NCBI RefSeq assembly: GCF_020921035.1
Contig: NC_063152.1
Coordinates: 33,276,494-33,340,493, forward strand
DNA length: 64,000 bases
Reading direction: 5' to 3'
Source of the DNA: Rhodamnia argentea
Lineage: Eukaryota; Streptophyta; Magnoliopsida; Myrtales; Myrtaceae
In this document: positions 1 through 11,844 of the stretch, piece after piece
How positions within the stretch are numbered: position 1 is the first letter of the stretch
How the letters are laid out: each line of letters begins with the position of its first letter
Position numbers and translations under genes: made by a program
Notes under the pieces: model-generated
Told to the model about the DNA's origin: nothing
The model's database searches: none
The model's input: only the letters and a program-made list of their open reading frames with translations

Positions 1-799
1 TAGGTTTTGGGTCACGACAGAGATCTCGGATTGGCTCAAGAACCACTATGTAACTTTCCAAAATATAATGTAAAAAAAATTAGAAATTAAAAAAAATACC
101 CATGGCATTATCGTGTAATGTTGTTCCAACGCTGGTGTAGTTAGTCTCGCAAATTCTATGTCAACATATAGAGCCTCGAGGGAACAGACAAATGGGTTAG
201 GGCACAGACAAATGGGTTAGGGCACAAAAAGAATTGGACAAAAAGATGGCAACGCTAAATCAAATGAAGATCCACACAAGCTTATAGATTCCTCATGAAC
301 TACTCATCTCTCCTCCTAAATTAGCTAGTGCGCGTGGTTGTTTTGTGGACTCTTAATTAAGAAAAGATTAAGCCATTTTAGTGTGTAATTAATCAAAATC
401 ATTTGATTGTGGTGGGCCCCCAACTCTTTTGTCTTGGGCACTGAAGGAGAAGGATAACCGGGCCACTCTAGTTTGTAAAGCCTAATTTGTAGGGAGATTA
501 GCATGTGTTTTGGGGGAAAAGGGGGAAAAGGAGGAAAAGAGAGTTGACAAGATTGGGCAGCATTTCTCTTGTATACAAATCATCATAAGCAAAAGGAAAT
601 GGTAAAGGAAACTTGATTAGTAGAGTCATAATTATTATACATGTGGAGCACAACAAGTTTGACAAACAAGAATTAGGGTTAGCATTATGTAATCCTCGCG
701 CTCCGATTGATTAGGTCTATTGAGTATCACGTGATTCTAGTAACAATAATTGTGGCGTGTTACGATAAGAAACACTATCTATTTTCTTACACTAAAAGA
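1..799. other. Intergenic, no gene seen
   Basis: AT-rich DNA with no recognisable coding segment. A 20-bp unit (CAGACAAATGGGTTAGGGCA) is repeated head to tail at 185-224. Confidence 0.6.
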
Positions 800-1215
800 T
801 TGAAATAATTATCCAACAAGTCCTAAACATATTGTACGGCGGCCAATTCAATCATAAACCTTTTAATTGTGCTAATTTAGTCCCAAACTTTTGAAATTTT
901 GCCAATTTTAGTCCTAAACCTATTATTTGCATAATTGGCAAAAAGGACTATTGGCAAATTCCCAAAAAGGTTTAGGACTAAATTGGCAAAACTTCAAATA
1001 TTTTATGACTAAATTGCATAACCGAAAGGTTTAGGACTAAATTGATAAATCGCCAAAGATTTAGAACTACATTAGCACAATTGAAAGGCTTATAACTAAA
1101 TTACCCATCATACAATAAGTATAAGAATTTTCGGACTGTATTGGCGCAATTGAAAATCTTAGAATTAAATTGCCCGCCGTTTAATAAGTTTAATAATTTT
1201 TGGACAAAATTTCCC
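800..1215. mobile_element. MITE, copy 1 of the window's commonest inverted-repeat family
   Basis: The left end (GAAATAATTATCCAACAAG at about 800) and the reverse complement of the right end (near 1185-1215) match imperfectly. The interior is made of alternating phrases of the type 'TTTAGGACTAAATTGGCA', the hallmark shared by related copies near 6.7, 7.7, 10.9, 15.2, 27.4 and 28.3 kb. There is no coding capacity, so it is a non-autonomous element. This copy lacks the GC-rich core of its longer relatives. Exact ends and target duplication are not clear. Confidence 0.55.
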
Positions 1216-4200
1216 TAAATTTTTTTTCTAGTTCATCAAATGAAGCTGAACTTCATAGTTCATGCCCTCCACTTCCCCTGCCACCTAGCTTGCTTTGCCC
1301 TATGAGAAAATGCACTATTCTCTGCTATATAGAAGCAACTTGGTAACAACAGCTTGATATTGACATCTCTGGTTCAATTCCAATCAAACCAATGAAGCAA
1401 TCGTTGCACAACTGACACATAGCTCAAGATATTTTTCTGTTTTTTTCTTTTGGTCTTTTATATTGGAGAAGGTGGGAAGATGATTAGGCTCATCAAAGAC
1501 TAAAAGAATAAATCTTAGACACCGAGAGATTGTGTGAACCCTAAATCTCATATAATTTTCAGGGGAGGGGGGACCCTATGAGATTAGGGTTTCCCACAGA
1601 AAGGAGAGGGCAATCATTGAAAGCTAACCCTATTGAATGGCACAATCCATATGTGCTGTTCTTATTAAAATCTTGATTTTCATTTGATTATTTGAGGGGA
1701 ATATGTAAGTGTGAGCATATAACTTAAAAAAGATTCGATCCACTTTGGATGCGCCACACTAGTCAAATGGAGTTGGCTAATTGACATTGAAATGAGGGAA
1801 AAAGGGGGTGAGTTATTGGGCTAAGGAAATACATATAGACTATTCAGATTTGATTTAATTGTTTAATTAGCTGCATTTGTTTCATGATGGGGTTTGTATC
1901 CGCCCATAGGAGACAAATCCTAGTGAAAGCTGCCTTGATGGACTGCAAGGTGGATCCCGGGGGGAGTCCCCCTTTTGAATTTTTGCTGATTTTCACAGCC
2001 AGAATAATTAAGAATAGTCTCTGCTAAATTGGCATTGTTAATCAAGGTGCCTTTTTTGTACTTTTAGGTATCAAATTAGTAGTACTGTGGAAACACGTGT
2101 GACATGCCAAGGTTTAAGAAGCTCAAAAGTTGCAGTCTAATGGAGAGTTTGGTCATAACTGGTCATAACAAAGAACTTGGGTTGGAAGCTGAGTTGCCAA
2201 TAATACAAATGCTTTCACTATGGACTAAAGACCCTTTGGTTAGTTTTTCATTAATTAATGCATTTGTAAGTCATGTGATATAATCATGTTCTTCGGAGGC
2301 ATCAATTATATTGATGGAAATTGTTAGGATTAAGCGTACAATTACAGTGAAGTAAAGAGTAAAGGCAAAAAAGAGAAATCGAGAAATAAGATTTATCTTT
2401 GTTCACTTACTGGGACTATATCCACCGGGATTTCACTATAATTAGCATATTTCATCTCTTGTAAAGAGATTATATATAAGAGTAACTATTCGTAAGTTCA
2501 TACCCAAATTACGATGCTTTACTGTCGATGGGGAGTATAAACCACATCTCAATAAAAATGACCAAATGAGATTAAATCAACTCAAATGCTCATAAAAAAT
2601 GGTGATCCCTTGGGATTTGGTTTGGTGTATGATTTGATTTCAATAGACAACATGCGTGCATGAACCTTAAAATCTGCTATAATCACTTGTTACCATAATT
2701 CTGTGTGCAGTGAACATGAAGTGTTAGTCGACAAAAAGAACTTGTGGAGTTCAATGAATGAAGTACTTTCTATCTTTCTTGTGAGCAAATTATGGAGGAT
2801 GGTTGACCTTGTTCTTCCCCTCTTATGATCTCTCTCTCTCTCTCTCTCTGGAGGAAGACCATAGCATGCATTACAGCAAGGAACCGACCAAAAATTGCAA
2901 TGAAAGTCAACTAAAACAATGTCATAAGCCCTAAGAATATCTTCTAATCATAATCTCATACAAGTGGGAGACGATTCATAGAGTAAGACGAGTCAAAAAA
3001 AGTTGGTGATCTTAAGGAGGCTGATACAATGATTTTGCAAGGGATAGGGATCTGGGCTCGATGTTATGTGCTGTACTTATTTTATTTATCATTATTTTAG
3101 ATAAAAATACAATAAAATTAGGGTCCATGAGGAATCTAAGGATGGTCGGGTCGATGTCTTCCCATGTGCTTGTGTTTGAACAAAAATTTGCCGCCCGAAA
3201 ATGCAATTGGGTCCTAGAAACATGGATGAGGGGGGAGCTTAATACCTAGAATTAATAATTTACCTCGAGAATCAAACATATATTATCTCAGGATTGACCA
3301 CGATGCTTCCTTTGGTTGTTGACTATAATATCTTGATCATACTTTCCACCCAAAGTACATATGCAAATCCACCTACTTTGATTGTAATCATAGCCATCTA
3401 TTCAGATGTTGATAGCTAGCCAGACATGTACAATAATGTACTTGGTACAAGTCATATTTGCTAGGCATCTTGATCACAAAAATGAGCATCTAATTCATGC
3501 TCTCCACTCAGCCTACAAGAGATGTTACCAATCCCACTTACACAAAATCTCTTTCTCGTTTGGGCTAATCTTGGCAAACTAGGGTTTTTGTTCAAATCCT
3601 CCTCTCACTATCTCTCTTTCCCATCCCTCGAAACAAAGAATTGTCCTCGACATGTGAGCGAAAAACATCACAGCTTATTGATAAGGAGGATCTCACATAC
3701 GATCCATCAAAATCTATGTCCGTGATGCACCGAACTCACCCGAACCCGATGCGCGCTAGAACTTTCGTCGAGCGATACCTGTTTTGCCACGTGGATCAGC
3801 AACGGTGCCTCAAGTTATGCATTCCCATCTCCCTTTTTCTTTTTTGGCTACTTGCGAATCATTTGTTTCCATAGTTGGTGCACCATTGTAAAGTTGTGAG
3901 CCTCTTTTAGCTTGGGCCACGAAGAGCACTACCACATGTTTCTATCTCAGCTTTGAAACTGGATAAAAAGGGACACATTTTTTGAGCTGGCCAACAATTA
4001 CAGCATGTGTTGGCCATGCTTGACATGTCGGATAATGTACACATGATGACGAGCAATTTGTGCAGGTGCAGTTTTTGGCCAATGAAAGTACAACAAAACT
4101 AGTTCTTTCTTGCTGAAGATCTCATCGTATTGTCAGTACCTTACTTTTACAAAATTTTTTTTTGGGGGGGGGGGAGGAGAATAAGTTTTATTCGATTCTA

Positions 4201-6737
4201 ACAAAAAAATGAAATTAAGTTAGAAATGTGATACAATATATGAAAGAGTATGTGAGGCCCAATTTGATAAGATCAAATTGATTTTTTTTTGTAAATGTGG
4301 TAAACAAAAGAATTGGGTGAAGTTGAAGGAATATGATGTCACTTGGCCTGGCCCCTCCACTGGGCCACGGGGATGCGAAGTGCTCCTAAAAAGCTGAAAG
4401 GTCTCCAGAAACTTTTTGCTCATGATCAAGGCCCTCCACCTACCTTCTTCTCCTTCTTCTTCTTTTTTTCTTTACATATAGTCACAAATTGAGGCTTCCT
4501 TTATTGGCTTTCAGGATTTTACTCATCGGCCATTGCTGTCTATATTTGCTTTTCTGTCTTCTTGTCCCAAGCTTGGCATGTTAAAGAGAGTTGGTGATGA
4601 AAGAAACCGAAAAAGGAGGGTTATACACGATCTCGAGATCTAAGTTTTGCGCAGTTAGATGGGGGCATCAAGGAAATTTGAGCTGGGAACCGAAGACTAT
4701 TTGTTCAGACCCAACCGATCGCGTGCAAACTATTTAAGATCGGGGTCACATATTCAAACCAAAAGCCTAACTTAATCGATTCATGGAATATGATCTTTAG
4801 ATAGTCGAGTCTTTGAATCCATGCCTCTATCTTTGTAAAAAAACAAGAAAAATAGTAGGAAATTAGTTACAATGACAGGAAAAAAAGACTCTAACATTTG
4901 ATATTTCCAAAGTAAATTTCACTGGTAGTCGCTCACTAAATAGATTAGGTATTGAAGCTTAATGTTGTGTCCGGAATTAGTCAATGAAGGGACAAAGGAG
5001 AGGTTAGTAACTTAGTAATATGATATGCATAATATCTCGTTTATTCAAGCCTCAATAATAATTTAAATCCGGAACCACATGGGTTCTCGGTTTAATCTTC
5101 CGTTTCCACCCCTTTAATACTAAAGTAATCGAATCGTTGACCATCAAGAACTCGGCCGTGGGATTGACCTCCATGAATAATGCAACTGGTGAAAACCCCC
5201 ACGTGCGATGCCCTTTTGACCGATCCTTCCATCTCCAGCCGAAGCACCTCGGCCATCGTGCCTCCCCTCCCGCTCCGTGATTTGACTAGTCGCCGGCTCT
5301 GCCGATTAAAACGAATCCGATTAACGATGATAATCGCTGATTTATTACGCGAATCGAGATTAGCGAGCACTTTAATAGCATTCCTCTTAATGAGGGGTAC
5401 ATATTAGATGCGATGGATGGAAATAGTAGCGATCAACTTGAGTCGGTGTCCATAATAGGATTACCGAAAACAATGGATTAATTTTGAATTTGACGTTTCG
5501 TTTTCCCCCATTTGGTCCACCCAATTGGGTCAATCATAACGAATGTCGTAGCGAGTGTGTTCAAACTTAGTGCGGTAAAGGGCTGCAAATGCTATGCCAC
5601 GAGAGTCGTCCCGATACATCAAGATTCAAGATTGGTACAATTCAAGCTCTTGTCCTCACGGTACTAGTCATTATGCGTTCGATAAACTTTTAGAGGAGAC
5701 AGGTTCATTTACCAATTGAGCAGTCCTTTAGAGAGAGACATAGGTCTCCCTCTTTGCTTTCCTCCTCCCTCTTTTGAAACTTTTCTTTTGTGCGCGTGAA
5801 TAAATTTTCGCAGCTCATCTTGAATGAACTTGGAGATCGGTTCATTGATTGCCACCGAGGAGGATAATCGTGACGTGGCTCCATAACATCTCCGAGATTA
5901 GGGCATTCTCTTCTCCCAATTTAGTTGTAGGTTAAGATTTGATGGTTTTACTCTCCCGAACTAAATCTAGATGTGGACTTGAGAGTTTTTTTTTTACGAT
6001 TATATTGATGTTGGTGTTTTTGTACGACGATGATAATGAGGACGTTGAACCTATATGCGTACCGCAAGTCATTGCAAATGGAGTGGGACATCTCGGCTTG
6101 TTCTCATCTCTAAATCTGATGATCGATTGCCGAAGTTTTACGGTGACAGTTTTTTTTTTTTAGGGATGAGAGTGTATTTCTAAATGCAAACCGTGCTTTG
6201 TTATTTGTTTTCTTGGCTTTTGCTTTGTTATGTCTATATTTGGGATTTACTATGATGGAAAGACGTAACTCTCGAGTATTAAACAAGTGACACATATTCA
6301 AGTTATGCAACGCAATGTTACCACGTAAACAAACTTCATGGAAATACTATTTTTTCCCCCCTTACTCTATCATCGACCCACTTAGTGGCGTTTCGATCTT
6401 GTGACCTATCTAATCATATATGTAACCAATATGTAATCGCGTGGGAAATGGTGCATGAGTTTGACTACGAGATTGACGGAATTCAAGGTGAATAGAGACG
6501 GTTTCTCGGGGAAAATAAAGAAGATTTTATGAGTCCCCTTTGTCCCACGTTTTGACCGTCCCATGCATACGTCGATTCCATAACGATGCCTGCACGTCGT
6601 TAATTTGACTGGTCCAAATCATTAAACTAGGGTCTAAAATGGAGTGTGAACCGTTCGTGTCTTTAAGCACACGTTGAATCCCCACCGTAATTGATGCATG
6701 ACTAATGATGCCGACTGTGATTCTTATGCCTCTCAAG
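1216..6737. other. Gene-poor intergenic region
   Basis: No reading frame here matches a family I know; the longest open frames are short and overlap each other on both strands. Visible landmarks are a TC microsatellite (2829-2849), a run of 11 G (4164-4174) and a stretch at about 2320-2560 that reads like a decayed long-terminal-repeat fragment. The segment 5100-5900 is richer in GC than its surroundings but carries no recognisable protein. Confidence 0.5.
2829..2849. repeat. TC microsatellite
   Basis: About ten uninterrupted TC dinucleotides. Confidence 0.9.
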
Positions 6738-7487
6738 GAAAAATTATCTAAAAAATCTTGAATCTATTACATTTTTATCAATTCAGTCCTACATCTTTTA
6801 ATTTTGCTAATTGAATATTAAACATTTTCATCTTTAATTAATTGAGTCCATCCGATCAATTTTGATCGAAAATCACTCACGTGAACGCTGTCTTACATGA
6901 CACCTCTAACTTGGATGAGTTCTTAATAATATTTCAATATTTTTTTTAGTTTTTTAAAATTTTAATTATTTATTTATCTATTTTTATTTTTATTTTCTAT
7001 GTTTATTTTTACAACTATGGTCGACGATGTCACCGGCCGACCATTTTCGACCACGGGTAAGGGCGTCGGGCCCTCGCCCAAATCCAGGCAAGGGTCGCGA
7101 TGCCCTAACCCACATCACTCAATGAGCAATAGGTGACGACCTGATACTCTCGCCTCTGGCGAGAGAGGGCATAGAGGCCCTCCCGTAGACTAGGCGAGGG
7201 TTGCTGGCCCTCGCCCGTGGTCGATAACATTTGTTAAAAAAAAAATACGAAGAAAATAAAAAGGGAAAATAATATATTATAAAATAATATTAAATTTGCG
7301 TACATCGGCGTCGGTCCTATCATGTAGGAAGGCCGGTGTCCACATTAATGATTTTCGATCAAGATTGGCTAGATAGACTCAATTAACAAAACTGAAAAAT
7401 GTTTAGAATTCAATTGATAAAATTAAAATGCTACGTTTAAATTAGTAAATGTGTAATAGGTTCAGAACTTTTTAGACAATTTAATCT
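6738..7487. mobile_element. MITE, copy 2 of the commonest family, GC-rich core
   Basis: The left end (GGAAAAATTATCTAAAAAAT) and the reverse complement of the right end (around 7445-7487) pair over roughly 45 bp, with the shared phrase 'GAA(T/C)CTATTACA'. The centre (7020-7230) is strongly GC-rich, with repeated 'GGCGAGGG'/'CCCTCGCC' words, between AT-rich arms. No open frame of note. The structure is that of a non-autonomous terminal-inverted-repeat transposon. Its superfamily cannot be fixed because no clean target duplication is visible. Confidence 0.65.
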
Positions 7488-7659
7488 ACCTTCAAGCGTA
7501 GATAAGAATATAAATTGCATATTGCTCGCATAACGGCTAAAACAACGTGAATCTTTATGTTCTCCAGTTATGATCGATGTCCTTATGTCTTCCACTTTAA
7601 TAATTCCGATATGTTACTAAAAGAAGCAAGAAAGATTGAATTTTTACAAATTTTAGAGG

Positions 7660-8345
7660 AAATAATAAAAAATTTCTTAAACCTATTTTAGTGCCAGATC
7701 TTTAAATTTGGCAAAATTAGTCAAATATCTTTTAACAATTTGTTGTTAAATTAGTTCATTCATCAATTTTAACCGAAACTTGCTGACATGATAATTCAGT
7801 TAGCACCGGCCATCATACATAGCATGGTCAGCACCAACATGGATAATTATTTTTTAATTTTTCTTTTTAAATTTCTTTTCCAACCCTCGCTACCACAGGC
7901 GAGGGTTGGCGACTTATTTTTTTTTTTTTTTTTCTGTTGGACTAAATCAATTATGCTTTAGCTAGCACTAGTGTATTTATCAATTACATGTATATTCGGA
8001 GTGGGATTATTCCAATTACTCTAACTGTTTTAAGGAAGAGGAGTTAAAAAAGAAAAAAAGGAAAAAAAGATAAATAATAATGAAGCTAAGAAATTCTAAA
8101 AAAAATTAAAATTATAAAAATTGTCTATGTCAATATCGGTCATGCCACATAGGATTACGGACGCTTACTAGACCACCATATCAACAATTTTCGGCCAGAC
8201 TCAGCCTTAAGAATTAAATTGGCAAATCGCATTTAGAATTAGATTGGCAAATCATCAAAGGGTTTATGATTAAATTAGCCAAATTGAAAGGTTCAAACTG
8301 AGTTGGCGTAAGTGCAATATTCTATTACTTTTTTAATAATTCTCT
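7660..8345. mobile_element. MITE, copy 3 of the commonest family
   Basis: It carries the same 'TTCTTAAACCTATTTTAGTG' type left arm and a right arm of 'AAATTGGCAAATC' phrases. The short GC-rich core near 7880-7910 contains the inverted words CCCTCGC and GCGAGGG. It lies almost head to tail with copy 2. Ends are approximate. Confidence 0.55.
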
Positions 8346-9298
8346 CATTTTTTTATAGTAATCATGTCTTCTTCTTCTTCTTTTCTTTTTTTGGTCGGCA
8401 GTAATCATGTCTTCACGATGATGAATGAGTGCATCTTTTTGTTACATCGAATGCACCCTTGTTTGCGGAGGTAACTAATAATCATTCGTCGTCCGATAAG
8501 ATTGTGCATAGTAGTTATTACCAATTTCGCAATCGAAAAAGGGAATTACTAAACTTTCAAGCAAGATATAATTATTAAAAAAATTTGAAATAGCTTTCCC
8601 TTAACTACTTTCGGAGATTGCGTTGATTTTTTATCTTATTCATTTTTTTTTTCGTTTATATGAGATCTCCCCAGTAGTGGCTCCGACATTTTAGGCAGCC
8701 TTATTCGCTTTTTTTCTTAAGTTTGTTCATTTTTGTCTACATAGTAAAACTAGAATTAGTCCTTAATTGTTGGGACTTTTTTTATGACATTTTGAGCTTT
8801 TTGTTGAGGTATGGGTCATACTCCCCATCAACATAAGAAAGACACGTGGGTCCTGCTCCATGGTGAGCGGGCAAACGTTCGAGGGAGCCGCCTCGATAAG
8901 GGTCGCGGTGGCAACACTCTCGAGCTGCCAAATGATTTTTATAGTTTGAGTCCATATTTTTTATTTGATACTTTCGGCTTGAACCCAAGAAAAGCTACTA
9001 TTATCCTTGCTTGACGTAGCTCTAGTTTAAGGGTGAATCAAGATAAACCTTATGACTTGATTTCCTTTTCTTGCTTTTACTTTTTACTTCGTTTATGGTT
9101 TGTATGCCGAATCCTAACACTTTTTAAGGTTTAATATGCCATCATCATAATGTTAAATGTGTTAGAATGAGGTCAAATTTACTAGCTACGAGATTGAAAA
9201 ACTTGAGGGTATGATGGTCTGGTGAGAATTAGCTTCATACTGACAACAATGATTTCACTAAGAGAAGATTTTTAATTCAGCCCCTTCGATTTTGGGGT
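8346..9298. other. Intergenic, nothing recognised
   Basis: No coding or RNA feature can be supported. Short open frames overlap on both strands near 8800-9000 and look like chance. Confidence 0.5.
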
Positions 9299-9309
9299 TG
9301 GTGCACATT

Positions 9310-9994
9310 TTTTTTAATCGAAAGACAAATTTTCATTTAATACATAACTTCAAGACAAAATCAATCCAAAGAGTTACAATTTAGTGCAAATCTGAAAAAT
9401 TAATGAACTCGGTATAGCTTATAATGACTAGCTCATTCCACAAGAATGGACTTGCCATAAAATCCTAATACCATCGGCCAATCACCGAAACTTGCATCAC
9501 CATTAGTGACGGGCACACATCGAGAATTGCCAAAAGGCGATGCGTGTCTAAGTTTGACATCTCCAGCACCATCGTCGTGTAGAAATAACAATAGCACTCA
9601 AAGGTTGAAAGAGTACAAATAATGCCTTGTAAATTCCGGAGAGAAGAGCTGCAAATCGGGAGTTTTGGAGATTTACAGAGCTGCAAAATAAATACCAGTT
9701 GATTAGAAAATTTCAGATAAGCCCGCCATTGAATACCGTGGGTGAGGAGTTTTGGAGATTTACAGAGCGCTCGTTTTCGAGAGCAAGCATCTAAATCCAA
9801 AGCGAATGAGCAAATACGGAAAAAGCAGCTTCTTTCGAGTTGCTCGCGCCTCGATCTTCAGAACTTATAGGGACAAATTTTTCACCTCGGTGGGGGAAGT
9901 CGACAGCATCTACCACGAAATCAACGAAAAAGCTTGAACAGAAATCACGAAGGGGCTGGTGGCTGGGAGACGGGAAGGGAGAAACCCTGGGAGC
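9310..9994 (-). mobile_element. Poly(A)-tailed retrocopy of an unidentified transcript
   Basis: The segment is bounded by the 11-bp direct repeat TGGTGCACATT (9299-9309 and 9995-10005). Read on the minus strand it ends in a run of A immediately before the 9299-9309 copy, preceded by ATTAAATGAAAA, which resembles a poly(A) signal. Target duplication plus an A tail is the signature of target-primed reverse transcription by LINE machinery. The minus-strand sequence looks like a messenger: CT-rich leader, central open stretch, AT-rich 3' end. An internal 22-bp direct repeat (9660-9681 and 9747-9768) lies in its middle. I do not recognise the encoded protein; the parent could be a coding or a noncoding RNA. 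Confidence 0.6.
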
Positions 9995-10005
9995 TGGTGC
10001 ACATT

Positions 10006-10879
10006 AAACCCCGAATTTTTTGTTAAACAAATCGCTTTTTTTTTTTCCTTTAAAGTGTCAAATGTCCTTTTCGCCTCTAAGTCATTTACATAAAGTATAA
10101 TATGTGTACAATCTAAAATTGCCACCATTAAATGAAAAGTTCACTTGTTTAATCTATTCAATAGACAAAAACACATAAATTAATCGAAGATACAAAATAC
10201 TTGTATGGCATGGAAAAAATTTAGAAAAGACCTACTTTATAAACTTGAAGTTGATCCATAAGTTAAGATTGATTTGAAACGAATGGATACTTTAGCATCT
10301 CCTAGTCGTTTTCAATTGCATAGCTTTCGTTGACAGCACGACGACACCTAATTTTAAACGTTAACGACGCTCTTTGTCTCTTCACCTCGAAGCTATACCA
10401 GTTTGTAGCCAAAATATTCTTCTGTTATTTCCAAAAAAAAAAAATCTCAGTTTGTATCTTATCTTATCAAATCTCAACATTAATAGAAGAATATTTGGGC
10501 TACAAACTAATAAGCTAAATCACATTAGTAAGGACCATTTCAAAAGGTTGAGGAATCTTGCAATTTTTTTTGCGAATCAGGAGCAATTTACTTTTGATAC
10601 TATTTTTCTATCTATCCTCCTTTTAAATGTTTCGGAATGTTTTCTAAATTATCTTTTTTTTTTATGTATATTGTTTATTATTTGTTTAAATCGAGGGCAA
10701 GAAGCGCATTTCAAATAATTTGAAGAAACGGTTGCACGCACGTGAACGGCACATGCCGACTTAAAAGAATTAACCGCACTAACAAGCGCAGCTATGACCC
10801 AAAAAACAAAAAAACAAGCGCAGCATAATTCGGGGTTATGACAAGCACGAACGACAAAATTGAGGGGGCACAGTGAAAT
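10006..10879. other. Intergenic, nothing recognised
   Basis: AT-rich DNA without a supportable gene. The open frame at 10374-10718 has a composition typical of translated AT-rich noncoding sequence. Confidence 0.5.
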
Positions 10880-11217
10880 TTGAGAAATTCGTTTAAAAAA
10901 ATATTAATTCTTACAATTTTTTCAATTGAGTCGTAAACCTTTTAAATTTATTAATTGAGTCCTAATTTTTTTTTACATTTTACCAATTAAGTCCATTTGA
11001 CTAATTTCAATTGAAAATAACTAACGTGGATGTGGACCGTTCTACGAGCCACTGTCATCGTTGGACTTGAAGCTAACAATTTTTAATAATATTTTAATAT
11101 TTTTCAAGTGGCATAATGTGAAAAAAAATTTAGGATTCAATTTAGAAAATATAAATTTTGGGATCGAATTAGCAAAAATATAATAAATTTAAAATTTTTT
11201 TGAACAATTTTCCTGCG
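10880..11217. mobile_element. MITE, copy 4 of the commonest family, short
   Basis: The arms carry 'CAATTGAGTCGTAAACC' and 'TTAGGATTCAATTTAG' phrases. The left end (GAAATTCGTTTAAAAAAAT) pairs imperfectly with the reverse complement of the right end (near 11190-11217). Like copy 1 it lacks the GC-rich core. It ends about 270 bp upstream of the TATA box of the dehydrogenase gene. Confidence 0.55.
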
Positions 11218-11482
11218 AAATTTTGTGTATTGTTCCTTTTTATTGCATTCCTTTCGTTGACCTATCTACTGTCGGTCTCCTGTTATTGCCCTAAGCAAAC
11301 AATCGTCAGCATTAAAGCTGTCAATAATCTAACGTATGGCATCTCCGAGGATTAAGCAATTACCCAACACAACAAAGCGCTAATCCCACTCCATGTCACC
11401 TCTTCATCTTCATCAATCAATGACAAACATGTCATCTCTCTCTCTCTCTCTAGCGAACTTTGATTCTCAGCTCTCTGGACCA

Positions 11483-11490
11483 CTATAAAT
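11483..11490 (+). promoter_or_regulatory. TATA box of the TIC32-like gene
   Basis: CTATAAAT lies just upstream of a CT-rich stretch typical of plant 5' leaders and about 360 bp before the start codon. The position is inferred from sequence only. Confidence 0.55.
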
Positions 11491-11596
11491 CCTTGCTTCC
11501 CCCCCGCCCCGTTCTTCCTCTTTAGTCCTCCTTCTCCGCACCCCTCTCTCTCTCTCTGTCTCTTCTTTCTCTCTCTACTGTTGCGTAGCTGCAGAG

Positions 11597-11608
11597 ATGG
11601 GCGTATAG
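11597..11608 (+). other. Four-codon upstream ORF in the leader
   Basis: ATG GGC GTA TAG lies in the presumed 5' leader, out of frame with the main start at 11845. It is the first ATG after the CT-rich leader region and could damp translation. That it is transcribed is an inference from the TATA position. Confidence 0.4.
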
Positions 11609-11844
11609 AGGGCAAGCGTATAGCCTGCAGAAAGAAGCTGACAAAAGTCGACGACGACCGTAGCGTCCTTTCACTGCAACAACCGACACGTACTCGCACG
11701 CTTCGATCCCCTCGCCACCACTTTCCACAGCTCGCTTCCACCCATCTTCTCTCTCCTTCCACAGTCACCACCACCACCACCGCCACCGCCATCGTAAAGA
11801 GCTGTTTCGCTCCCCCCTCGTCGGCGAGCGCGTGGCTCGAAAGC

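Noticed and set aside
1370..1395. GGTTCAATTCC, tRNA T-loop-like
   Set aside because: No acceptor stem, A box or cloverleaf could be built around it.
2320..2560. Possible LTR or SINE fragment (TTTATCTTTGTTCACTTACT phrase)
   Set aside because: Resembles retroelement debris but has no ends or second copy in the window.
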